Shown here in pieces: positions 33,600-44,269 of a stretch of 64,000 nucleotides of DNA. The notes below the pieces were generated by a model. That model was not told the DNA's origin and searched no databases. It saw only the letters and a program-made list of their open reading frames with translations. The stretch spans positions 62,001 through 126,000 of the forward strand of contig CANTFL010000634.1 in the NCBI GenBank assembly GCA_947650285.1, given 5' to 3'. Position 1 is the stretch's first letter. Every line of letters begins with the position of its first letter. Made by a program: the position numbers and the translations under genes. The DNA is from Hyaloperonospora brassicae (lineage: Eukaryota; Oomycota; Peronosporomycetes; Peronosporales; Peronosporaceae).

Positions 33600-34728
33600 A
33601 TTTTTTGATGGTCCGTCTCGCTGTTGCGGCTTCGCAACAGCGCTGGACCCACGCCCATTGCCCTTTCTGGCAAGTGGTCGTCCATTTTGCTCAGTACTGT
33701 TTGGTACTGGGCGTGGAGCACTACACTCGTATGCGTGGTGCCTTAACTTCTGACAGCAATTGCACCTCTACAATCGCTTGTTGTTCGAAGAGCGAGGTCT
33801 CTCGCTCTCAACATAGCAGAGGTCCATTGGTTCTGGACCTCCGATCTCTTGTCGTCTCGGTGGACGGTAAGAGTTTGAGCTAGCATGATCCTGTCTCATG
33901 CTAAAGTCTTCCTGTTCCGCGGCTGATATCGCTTCTTCAAGCGTATTCAGCTCAAGGCGGAACAGGTGGCTCCTGACGGGCTCTTCTGCAAGCCCCTGCC
34001 TGAACACCGTAATCAACGTGTGTTCATGAATTGGGTTAGCAGTTATGACTACTCGCAAGGAGTCGTATATGTTGTGCGTAAGCGTGCACATCACGCTTAC
34101 CCTGCTTGAGTTTCAGGATCTCAGAACGAGCCCTGAACTCAGCTCGTGACGGCTCAAACGTATGTCTGAGCCGGGACTTGAAGTCATCTAGCCACCTAAA
34201 CACATTTGGGTCGCTACTCTCGAGTCCCAGGGACCAATTTTTGGCACGCCCTGCCAAGTGGGTTGGAGCAAATGTGAGTTTCATTTGCTCATCTTCGACG
34301 CGACGAGCCCTTAAGGCTCTGTCGAGTTCGACAAACCATAGTAACAGGGAGTCCTCCGGAACTCCACTGTACTTGGAGATGTCAACCTTCATGACCTCGG
34401 GACGACGCGCATGTGTCGTCCCGCCCACAGCAGCATGGAATTGCTGCTGTCTCAACAGCTCTGTCTGTTGAGCAATGAGTTCTCTCAACTGCTCGGCCTG
34501 TTGAGAGCCTTGCTGGTGAAGCAAGGCTACTTTTTCCTTTTCGGCGACAAGTTCATGTCTAACGAACTTGGTGATAGCGGCATGTTGTTGGTCTCTGTCT
34601 AGAGACTCCAACATGGCGCTAATGGCGAACTCGCCTACGGTAGAACTCATTCGTTCTACCGCACCCTATTCGATGTCACTCAAATGGGTAAACCCTTCAC
34701 GCGTGGCGTGAAAGGTGTCTTCATCCAT
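33600..34728 (-). pseudogene. el3 gag with CCHC zinc knuckle
   Basis: The start is the ATG at 34,728 (MDEDTFHATREGF), homologous to the el4 gag start. A TAG interrupts after SDIE (Trp in el4). The main frame is MSSTVGEFAISAMLESLDRD, a Gln-rich coiled coil (34,600-34,440), and a gag core with LAGRAKNWSLGLESSDPNVF. A shift near 34,070 leads to HEHTLITVFRQGLAEEPVRS and EPMDLCYVE. The knuckle CNCCQKLRHHAYEC (CX2CX4HX4C) is at 33,723-33,764. It would package RNA and build the particle. Confidence 0.8.
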
Positions 34729-34749
34729 CCAACATGTACATGTTGGATG
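34726..34749. promoter_or_regulatory. Hairpin over the gag start codon of el3
   Basis: CATCCAACATG (34,726-34,736) and CATGTTGGATG (34,739-34,749) form an 11-bp stem with a 2-nt loop. On the minus strand the gag ATG is its last three bases. The primer-binding site begins 15 bp away, and a second small hairpin (GTCCTT/AAGGAC) lies between. A structure here could influence translation start or packaging; that is inference. Confidence 0.6.
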
Positions 34750-34764
34750 TTGTGGTCCTTGGAA

Positions 34765-34783
34765 GGACTACAAAGTGCTACCA
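34765..34783 (-). promoter_or_regulatory. Primer-binding site of el3
   Basis: The minus strand reads TGGTAGCACTTTGTAGTCC, two bases inside the 5' LTR. The el4 site (TGGTAGGACTTTGTATTCC) and the el2 site (TGGTAACACTTGTCGTCA) are alike, so these elements probably share a primer tRNA. Confidence 0.7.
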
Positions 34784-34785
34784 GG

Positions 34786-35179
34786 TGTAACGGGGCACAC
34801 CCTTGCGTGAACTTAACGCAAGGGTTTCGGGTGCCCCGACAGACGTACAAGAGGCGAATGAGAAAGCGTAGGATAAGAAAAAAGTAAAAATGTTGTATTA
34901 ATATAATAAAGTATTTTAACTACTGTCTCTCTGTTTAGCCTGACTTAAGCTTTTTAATATAACTGAGTGTATGGAGACGTCTCGTCACCACTCATTGCGC
35001 GCGTCTTGCGGCGATTGATGAGTTGATATCGTCAAGATATCAACCAATAAGCAGACCCTTTGGTCTCTTCAACAATATCACCAATAGTGGTGATATTGGT
35101 GAAGAATATTCAAGATAATAATTTTTATTGACATTATCTCTCAAATGACAATTTCCATTAAACGGGCTGCCCCGTTACA
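34786..35179 (-). repeat. 5' LTR of el3
   Basis: Same termini as the 3' LTR but only about 75-80% identical by eye. The hairpins at the start (CCCTTGCGT/ACGCAAGGG), middle (GTTGATATC/GATATCAAC) and (AATATCACC/GGTGATATT) are kept, while the sequence between them differs. The GAAAT target duplication follows at 35,180-35,184. Confidence 0.9.
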
Positions 35180-37605
35180 GAAATGCTATGGTAGACCGAT
35201 ATAGATATTTTTATCTTTTTTTTGTTGTGACGTGGTATGTTATACGATTAACTACGGTAGAAGAAACGAGAAAATCGGTAAAATATGGTGCGAGTGGTAG
35301 CTGAGTTTTAGCCACGCGCCACTGTCATTAACAACCATATTTCTGTGATGGCAAGCAGGCAACGACGAGGGAGAAAACACTGCGCCAAAAATACATATAT
35401 TATATGGAAGAAAGGAGCATTTTTACTAAATTGGATTGCTTTGAGACTGGGAAAGAGATGACTCGGCAAGTTAAGATTCGACGAAGCCAAGACTCGAAAG
35501 TCTTGAATAATCGAATCAATTATTCCCACATGACAGATTATCCGAGAAGGATGATGTCAGTGAAGATTATCTCAGACTCGTTGGATCTCGTGGTAGAACG
35601 CCTAGCTTTTCGAAGGGGAAAAATGTTTGTGCCACGACGTTTTCCAAAATGGGTGCAACGGAGCTCACAGCCGGGAGAACGGGTTCGTCAAGATCTACCT
35701 AATTGACCATAAGGGATACCACAGACCTATCAGCAACACCCGCCGGTAAAATATGGGAAAATCAGGATGGTATGACCTTTAGCAAGTGTTGTAGGTGTTT
35801 TTCACCGCCCGAGTCAACCACCAGGCCCGACATGGTGCAAAGGTATTTATCGCAGCCAGCCTTGATAAATCAGTCAGTTCTTAAAGTCCCTATGCGTGAC
35901 TCACGAGTAAAAAGTGGGGCAAAGATGATTTGAAATAGAGCTTAGAACTAGGGGCATGAGCCTACACTTCAGGAATGCGTGCAGAGAATGCCTAGTTTAG
36001 GACACGTTTAAAGGATCTCACAACTATCCGAAGGACGTATTCACGACGCTTGCGAGAAGCGCAATATTCCGCCTAGAGCACGAACAGGGCTCAAACATTA
36101 GCAGTTGACCTATTCTAGTCAGAATTATGGTGCATACCTATCAAGATGCTGGAATAAACGATCAATAATTTCTCTCTCCCATATTGCAACATACACCATA
36201 GATTGGGATTGAACAGTCAAATAGTGTTTGCATCATGACCAAACCCGCGGTATTGTCTTCAGACTTCACATACAGCATACATCATACTGCTCGTCCGAGG
36301 GTACTGTTTGTTAAACGAGAGTCTTACCCGGGCATCATAAAGACGCACCTCAGCCACAAACATAGGCGAGTCCGGGAACAAATCAAGCGTCATCTAGCAA
36401 GGATAAGACGGCTCGATTACGTCCAAAATGCTCGAAGAGCAGCCATCGATACGGGAGTAATATCACGGGCCTACCGGCCATGTAGATCCTCCATGCAAAG
36501 AGGCGACCGATCGGCAATAATCTGATACTAACTCCGGGACGGAACATGTAATAAAACGTGATTTCCACAGTCGGCCGCATGGCTGGTGTATGACGAGGTC
36601 ACGTGCCATTGCCTATGCCACGCGGATGAGAATTACCACTAGAGGCACACACACACAGCGAGGGGATATTTCCAACACCATGGACGAAGGGACGGACGAT
36701 GCAACAGCAACGACTAGCGCGTTGGTAGTCCAAGGAGAAGAAACGATGGTTCAACGATTCGATACCACGAAAGTAAGAATGAAAGACGCGCAGCAGCCTC
36801 AGGCGCTTCACTAGCCTTATGTAAAGAATTGTTAGATAGATGAGTCGACACCGTCCGACGGTCCATTTGGGACACAGTATAACGGTGACCATGTGAAGGA
36901 GTCTTTCAAAGATGCTTGGCGAATGTGGACGCAAGCGAGCGACTCGACTTGCGCTTCTTCGGCAGCTTCACTGAATCCGCGTTGGTGTCGAATAATATTG
37001 GCGGCGATGAGGTAGCTGGGACGAAGGACGATGCTGGAAGCGGTGGAGGAACAGAAACAACCACAGTCTAAAAAGCGAGACCAGACAATACCGCGACCGA
37101 CGCAGTTACCAAAGTTAATTCACAAACATAAGGTCCAACTCATCGAGATACAGCTGTCCCAGGTGGGCGAAGAACGCGCCCTCGACCTCGAAAAGCGCGC
37201 GGTAGCGCAATGACAGGTAGACATAATGAAGGAAACGAAATCATGCCTGCAAGAGCGGGTCCAGAAATTGACGACCCTGAGGTGATAGCCGGTGAGACAA
37301 GGATCTAAGGCAAGGGCGCGGACGCAGTAATTGAAGCCGATCCAAAAGCCGGGAAGGCAGATCGCCGAGCTTTAATCGACACAGTTGAAGTACTAACACC
37401 ACTGTGACTTTAAATAATACACAATCGCAAGACCGCCGAATTACTCCAAGAACCCGCTGGGATTTTAATTCTCAGATTATTTATATTTAGTCAGGCCTAA
37501 GATCCCGTCACAATACTCGAATGTATAGCGGAGACATGCAGAGAGGACAAAACATATCACCCGATTCTAGCGTACGCAGAAATGTTGAGAAGCTCAGAAG
37601 TATAT
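35180..37605 (+). mobile_element. el5 relic, segment C
   Basis: Begins with the second GAAAT copy and the rest of the el5 chromodomain (GCTATGGTAGACCG after the junction). The remaining 2.3 kb should be the 3' accessory region. Only short frames are present, for example 37,031-37,213 (charged, helical) and 35,404-35,706, none recognised. The segment ends at the el1-R LTR, and the last 11 bases before it (CAGAAGTATAT) match those before the 3' LTR of el1-R. Confidence 0.55.
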
Positions 37606-38649
37606 TGATGGAAAGTGTGGATCGCGCCTACCGCATTTAGTGCGAGATCAATTTGATTGGATGAGCACGCTTAGAGTTAGGCCCGTTGGCACGGTCGGTG
37701 GGATCAAACGACTGAGTGACAGAAATGACTGTAAAAATTATGCAGATTTATATACATAACGATCATGAAGGAGTATAGTCACGGATCGACGACTGACCGA
37801 TCACGATCCGTGATCAAGGGCTTGGACCACCAAGTTGCAAGGACTGGATCAATTAAGAGGTGAACATCATCTAGATTGTTGGATCGACAACGACAATGGA
37901 AGATAGGTATATATGGAAGCAAGCTGAAGGAGTCGATCGTCAAGACTACCAAAGATACGAGGTCTCCAAAAAGTGACGGCGATTCGACGGTGGATGCCCG
38001 ATCAATGACTCGGAAGATTAGCCACGATTTAGCCTGGGTTGTGTAACGCTTAATTGGGTGGACACATAGTTGGTGTGGATCACATAATTAGCGTGGATCA
38101 AATACTTCGATCAACTACCTGAGCGATCCACACCGGTTCGATCTACTACCGAGCGATCCACTACCGAGCGATCCACTACCGAGCGATCCACTACCCAGCG
38201 AACTACTACGGAGCAATCCACTATGGAGCGATCCATTACGGAGTGTCTGCTGTGGACCACTCGACTCAAGAAGTGAATTACACCGACATGCGATAGCCAA
38301 CATTAATCTTGTGAACAGATGGGCATAGTCATAGGTTTTGGATTTGGTTAGTTAACATTAAACAGAATTGAATTGGCAACGTAAGACACGCGTCGACTTC
38401 TCCCCGGAAGGAACTTTGGCCTCCCGTTGAATAATGAGCGACCTGTGTCTGCTAAAACTTCTCCCTTGGATTGTTTGGCCAGGCGGAACATCAGCTCTCA
38501 CCCCAACCCCCCCCCCACCAACTGCGATCGGACGCAGGGAACCTAACGGTTCAAATTCAAGATTACGAGACGGATCAAGTGGTCATAAGGCTCGCGGATC
38601 AAGCATCACCTTTGGATACAGGCGACTCTGGGTGAGCGCCCAAGCTACA
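37606..38649 (+). repeat. 5' LTR of el1-R
   Basis: TGATGGAAAG to CCCAAGCTACA. The first ~630 bp are very close to the 3' LTR of el1-R, unlike the corresponding part of the el1-L 5' LTR. The last ~380 bp share 5'-LTR-specific bases (for example GGGAACCTAACGGTTC) with el1-L. Similarity to the 3' LTR begins already at 37,595. The 15-bp array is at 38,116-38,236. Confidence 0.8.
38116..38236. repeat. 15-bp tandem repeat in el1-R 5' LTR
   Basis: Units of GAGCGATCCACTACC (complement of the left-arm unit), with variants GAGCAATCCACTATG and CAGCGAACTACTACG. Confidence 0.8.
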
Positions 38650-39197
38650 AGCAGTCGAGTGAATAATTTCCACGCGATCCGCTTCTACTTTTGAACGGGT
38701 GAAGAATTTTCACCCGATCAACCCCTATCCCTAAAACGGTCAAGTTCCACTCCAGCTCAAGTCCACCAAGAAGAGCGCAACCCGCCCCACCGACGGGTAC
38801 ACAAGGTGAGCAAGAAGACACAGCTCACAAAATCGGGGTACCCCCTTTGTTATTTGATCGTCCGGGCGCCGGTGGAGAGTCGGGACGACTCGCTAAACGA
38901 GCGATCACCACTCCACCACAATGGTGCGCGTGCCTGGATCTTCTATTGAATTGGGATTGCACCGTGAGGCCCTAAGCGAAAAATTCACTCAAGCCTTAAC
39001 CGGGGATAGAAGCTCCAGATCCAGAGGGATCTTCGCAGACGCGTGAAAGAGAAGGATCTCCAGATCGTCGAAGTTTTGGGAGGGGATTTGACGACAAGAA
39101 AAAAAAGAGAAAGATCGGTCGCACAATCTGAAAGAAAAACTTTAATTTTTCTTTATGTTGTTCGGGGGCCACCGCAATTCGCTCTGCAAAGCACGAT

Positions 39198-40888
39198 ATG
39201 CAGGATGGAAGTCGTAGGGGAATCCCCAAACGATTTTCACGTATATTATATGAACCATCCGCCATGGCGAAGAATGAAGCGAATGATTCAGACGACTTTA
39301 AGCAGCTGGCCGCGGTGAAACAAAATCGAAACGTCTACATAATAGGAAATCCGGCAATAAAGTCAAGACGAAGAACATAAATCAAGCCTCACAGTCAGTG
39401 GATCGCAAAAAAAAGGTTTGAAGACTAGCGATTCGACGAAATCAGCCGGGAGTACCATTTGAGTCAGCTGGAGAAGATGTTGTCGAGCGATCCTGTGCTT
39501 TATATTATCAAGCCGAAGCTGACCGGATCGCTACGCGGACCAATATCAGCGCCCAAACCAACTTCTAACGTGTTGTAGGCTTTCCGGTCTCTAATTATCC
39601 TGCTAACTGAGAAGGGACACTGCGGGACCGTTTAATTCGCAAACTCTACGAGAGTGCAACCACGATCGAATGATCGCTATTGAACAGTCGCTGCTTAAGA
39701 AGTTAAGTCCGCTCATAGGCATACGTGACCCTGGAGACAATCCGACCCCGCGGTTCCGCACCACCGATCAACGGTTCATGCCGCGAGTCACGATGGATCA
39801 AGTTCTCACACCTATCAACGATTACTCAAGGATGAGCACACGGGGCGTCCCGTTATGCTTTAGCGGAGTCGAATAGGACTGGAACGATTCGTTCGAGATC
39901 CACCAGATGTCGCCTCGACCAAAAGGCGCGGACCTATTAAGAAAGAAACTTGAGCGGAATGAGGCAGAGGTGCAATCGGGGAAACCACCGGCAACGCAGT
40001 TCATGAACATGGTGGAATCAGATCAGGTATATTCCGATTTTCCTGCAGCCATGAAGAATTATTAGCTGGAACAAGCCCGTATGAATGCCGGACGATCGGC
40101 AATACACCAACCCAAACCGGAGATGTATCTGCCTGATATGGACATGGAGTCGATTGGATCGCGTCCTAGTATATCGCACGACTATGGTCGTGAATATCGA
40201 GATCAAGGTAATAAGAAAGATACCACTATTGGCAACGGCAGGAGTGCCGGATGGTGGCGGGCTCTCTACAAAAGTATTCAGATGTCTGCCATGGCTGAAC
40301 TGAAAGGGTTTGCCGGACGAGAAAAGAATGAAAAATGAACCAGAAACTTGGTCAGTAAGGTAAAGTTAGCGTTTCTACGTGATCAAGCGCCTGATGCGGA
40401 GAATTGACTTGTGTTCAGCGATCTTTTTACGGGACCTGCGCATGACTGGTATAACCAGCTCAGTCGCTCGACGAGGACTTCGTGGAAGGCACCCTAAGAA
40501 GGCTTCATGGACAATACGGAAGAAAGAATGGCATTTCGGTTGGAAGAATCTACTAACACGCCCGTAAGCGATCGAAGGAGAATTAATTGGAGTGATTGCA
40601 CCGTCTGAATGTGACCGCGATCCGAACGAAGCTCCCGATACGATATGAATCGCCCGCAACCCGCAAGAAACATGTGAATTATTATATTGGTACCCCGGAA
40701 GATCGCGATCGGGCGAGAATGTTGACGATTTTACGCCTTGGAGATACAGAAGATCTTGAAGAAACTCTGCAAGAATGCGAAAATGTTGAAGTTAGACAAG
40801 CTCACGCCTCTATGGAGTCAAGTAAATCTCGACAGCGTCTTACGTCACAGGAAGCCCAAATGCCAGCGCAACTGGCCCGGCTGTAAGA
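39198..40888 (+). pseudogene. el1-R gag core relic
   Basis: N-terminal pieces at 39,198-39,380 and 39,670-39,876 (RDPGDNPTPRFRTTDQRF). The core is at 40,081-40,338 (WWRALYKSIQMSAMAEL), then in other frames AFLRDQAPDAEN with a stop and LFTGPAHDWYNQLSRSTR. The C-terminal helices, 40,596-40,886, read LHRLNVTAIRTKLPIRYE and LEETLQECENVEVRQAH. Stops and shifts match those of el1-L. Confidence 0.78.
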
Positions 40889-41074
40889 GCGATCCACGTA
40901 GAAGACGAGAGCAGTGGATCACTAGTTGATTCCGGATGATCGGATACTAACTCGGATCGACGAAATGCGTACATAGCTGCTGCTGTGGATTGCCCTCAGA
41001 CGCCAGGAGACCCGATCGTCAAAAATGGTAAATTTGATCAAGAGAGGCACTACGATCGTGGGAAGCCTTAAATA

Positions 41075-41320
41075 GTGTTTACGCACTGTGGAGCGAAGAG
41101 ACATAACGATCGCGGGTGTATGAAGCGACTGACTAATCAGAAGTGTGGCCGTAATGGTCATCTTGTGGGAAAATGTTACCACGTGTGTTCCGTCTGCGAG
41201 AACATCCACGATGTAGGGAATTGCCCGATGGAACAGTTTTATAACATGGTCCGCCAGTGGTATGTTCCTACGAAGCATGCAAGGATGTTGCCGAAACAAG
41301 TCGAGAAGATGAAAAATTAG
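41075..41320 (+). pseudogene. el1-R gag zinc knuckles
   Basis: Same 81-codon frame as the left arm: KCGRNGHLVGKC (CX2CX4HX4C) and CSVCENIHDVGNC followed by PMEQFYNMVRQW. Confidence 0.8.
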
Positions 41321-41457
41321 GACGCTCGCCAGGTTAGAATATGTTTCGATCCGAGTGATCAAGGATCTGCATATATGCATTTGTAGAGAGGAAGTTAGGC
41401 AATGGAAGCGATGACAGGCAGGAAGATCTACATAATACATGCTATTCGTCAAAATGT

Positions 41458-42185
41458 ATGCGTTCCGTTATGATTGTAAGCCAACATGATGATCAAGCCC
41501 GGTCTTCCAACAAGACTGATTTTGTCTTAGCGGCAGCGAGTCAAGGGGACATTGAAATTGACCTACAGGAGGAATGTGGTTTAAGCATTCTACACGGGTT
41601 GGAAAGATTAACATCGAAAAGGCCACAATGCTACTTGACTCGGAAGCTAATATCTTGCGTGGACACTGCCTTTGCTTGTAATGTAGGAAGTTTCATCGGC
41701 GAGAATCAAAATTGGGAATGTGTGGGGATAGGTGAAAAACGTGCATGACAGAAGGACGCACAAAGATCAAGACCAACCTATATGAATCGCTGGTATACTA
41801 TTTTGATGGGTGGGTGGGTGATCAAGTCGGTCAAGAAGCGATTTTAGGAATGGATTTCATTGTACCCGTAAGAATACGCCTGAATTTAGCTGATGAGACG
41901 CTGGTATTGCCGGATGAAGTGAGAATTCATTTGGCAGGACGCAGACCTCTGTACGGATCGTCCATGCAGCCGATCGTGATATCGGAACAACATGTAGTTC
42001 TACCGGTCGGTAGATCGACAGAGATAAGGATCGGCAATATTCAGTTCATCGCCAAGCTATGGGTGAAGCATGATTGGACATGGGTGCCGACTGTAACCAC
42101 CGGGATAGGTCGGATCAAGTACTTGTATCTGACAAATCTCAGCGATACAGTAGTTACTCTCGATCGCGAACCGGCTTTACACTGA
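41458..42185 (+). pseudogene. el1-R aspartic protease relic
   Basis: The active-site loop LLDSEANI is at 41,631-41,654 (Glu replaces the catalytic-loop Gly) in one frame. The second block QEAILGMDFIVPVRIRLNL is in the frame 41,745-42,185. The end of the domain leads into an acidic linker (42,301-42,663, 42,780-43,000). Confidence 0.72.
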
Positions 42186-42994
42186 ATTATGGCTGCCGAT
42201 ATGGTGTCTTGATACCCAGGCTACGTCTCGCTTGGATCGCGACGTTATAACGAGTGGCAGACTCTAGCATTATGGGACGACAGAAAAAGGGGAAGAAATA
42301 TTGCCCGAAAACGCTGGACCGCTTGTGGATCACCTACCATACCCTACACCAAAGAAGATTTTAAGTCAGCCGAAAGAGACTAATGAATCAAGGGGCAGCC
42401 CGATCCGAGGCGAGAAAGTTGTTCCACAATTGGAGCCACTACCACGTATCGTTGACACGATAGAGGAGAAGGGCGGAGGCGATCGAGCACCCGAGGGGCC
42501 AATGCAAGGAGGTGAAACGAATAAGGACAGGGGTACCAATCGATCGCATGAAGGATCGCGTGGTATGATCGACGATCTAAAAGTAGATCATCTATCAGTA
42601 AGTGTACTGCCTGTGGTTAATATGATTCAAGAACAAACGACGAACGACGTAGAAGGCGATTAGTCGATCAAAAGGCCGGCCCTTAACCAGATGTAAAGCC
42701 TGATGAAGAGCTATGTTAGGAGAATGATCGAATCGAGAAATAGCCGCATGTCTCTGCCTATCGTCCTGAATGTGGGGAGATGTACGACGAGGATGTGGAT
42801 CAACACATGGCGGTATTGCCTGACATTGTTACGCCTACTGTCGATGTTACGATTGACGATATTCAGGTAGACAATCCGGACGTCTTGTTGAGTCATGAAC
42901 AGGAACGATTGAGACATCTGATCTGGAGAAACAAGCAACTTTTTACGGGTCAAGAAAACTCACTCCCTCCAGCCGCACGAGGGGCGATGTGCGA

Positions 42995-44070
42995 TATTGA
43001 CGTGGGAGGAGCGAGCCCAATCGCGCAGAGAGTACGGCCAGTAGCGCCCAAGTTTATTAAAAACTAGCGGATTTGATCAAAGTACTACTATCATACAAGT
43101 TTACCCGACCTCCCACATCACCATGGGATTCGCCGATCGTCGTAATTATCAAGAAGAATGGCGAGGACATTCGATTGTGAATTGACTATCGACGAGTAAA
43201 TCAGCTAACAAGGCTGACGGTATATCCAATGCCATTGATCAGCAAACTAGTACAACCTATGGACAAAGCGATGTGGTATTGCTCACTGGATATGGCAAGC
43301 GTGTTTTGGGTATTGGAGATGATGGAGCGAGCGAGAAGTGTTTTCGCATTCATTAAGACATCGGGATTGTTTGAGTGGTTACAGATGCCGTTTAAGTTAA
43401 AAAATGCTCCACAGATTTTCCAAAGCCTGATCGACAATGCATTGTATGGCTTTTTGAAAATTGGTGCTGATACAGACGCTTCTTCTATGGAGTCATCCAA
43501 ACGGATCGACGTGTTCAAAGAAGGAGAACCGGACACCCGTCAGACACCTTCTGTGCTAGGTCAGAGATCTTACATCGATGACATATTGATTCCAGCTACA
43601 TCGTGGGCTGATCTATACAAAATAGTAGAAGAATTGATACGTGTATGCGACAAGTGGAATTTGCCGATCAGCCTGATCAAAAGTGTTTAGGGACGGCGAA
43701 AGGTGAATCATCTTGGTCATCATGTATCATTCGATGGATTGGAAGCTCACCCGAAGGATCTCGAATCGCTTGTTGATATTCCGTTTTCTCAAACGATGCG
43801 GTCGATGAAGTCGTTCTTAGGAATTTTGAATTACTATAGGCGATTCATTGAAGACTTTGAAATATACGCATCAATGCTATACAAACTACGCAAATCAGAT
43901 TTCCACGAAATCCGCCGCCTGGAAAAGATGGAGTTGCCTATACCGAGTGAAAAGAGAGTTGAAGATCAAAGATGTCGTAGGAATAGCTACCCCGATCGTA
44001 TCGGTTTTTCATCTAGCGATCCAGCGTTTTTCTGTGTTACAGGGGGCGATCCAAAAGTGGACGACCGCTA
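42995..44070 (+). pseudogene. el1-R reverse transcriptase relic
   Basis: ASPIAQRVRPVAPKFIKN ends at a stop at 43,067. After frame changes come the IKKNGEDI-like stretch, MWYCSLDMASVFWVLEMMER, LFEWLQMPFKLKNAPQIFQS and YIDD at 43,571-43,582 (intact catalytic pair), then SFLGILNYYRRFIEDF. The gap between 43,067 and 43,229 contains stops. Confidence 0.82.
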
Positions 44071-44269
44071 ACATCAAGGTGATTGCTATCCAGATCGTAT
44101 CTGTGTTACAGTGGGCGATTTAAAAGTGGACGACCGGTAACATCAAAGTGGTAGCGATCCAGATCGTATCTATGTAGCAGGGAGCGATTCAGCGTTTTCC
44201 TGTGTTACAGGGGGTAATTTGACCGCAACGGCCAGAAGTCGATGGGAAAAAGCGATGCTTTAGCTCAAC

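Larger units (their letters stand above)
27196..35179 (-). mobile_element. el3: hairpin-tiled Ty3/Gypsy LTR retrotransposon, minus strand
   Basis: LTRs of 389 and 394 bp with termini TGTAACGGGG and CCCCGTTACA, polypurine tract, primer-binding site and an exact 5-bp target duplication. It encodes gag with a CCHC knuckle, protease, RT, RNase H, integrase and a chromodomain tail on minus, and a long antisense ORF on plus. Protein frames are the best preserved in the window (478 codons open across RNase H and integrase). It has few disabling changes (TAG in gag, a gag frameshift, a TAG and YFED in RT, a frameshift after integrase, a TAA before the chromodomain). The whole element is tiled with short perfect hairpins. 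The two LTRs differ by roughly a fifth. Confidence 0.92.

Noticed and set aside
27196..35179. Ongoing repeat-induced point mutation as cause of the stops
   Set aside because: Several stops can be one C-to-T change from Gln or Arg, but the number is small, context is mixed, and oomycetes are not known for this process.
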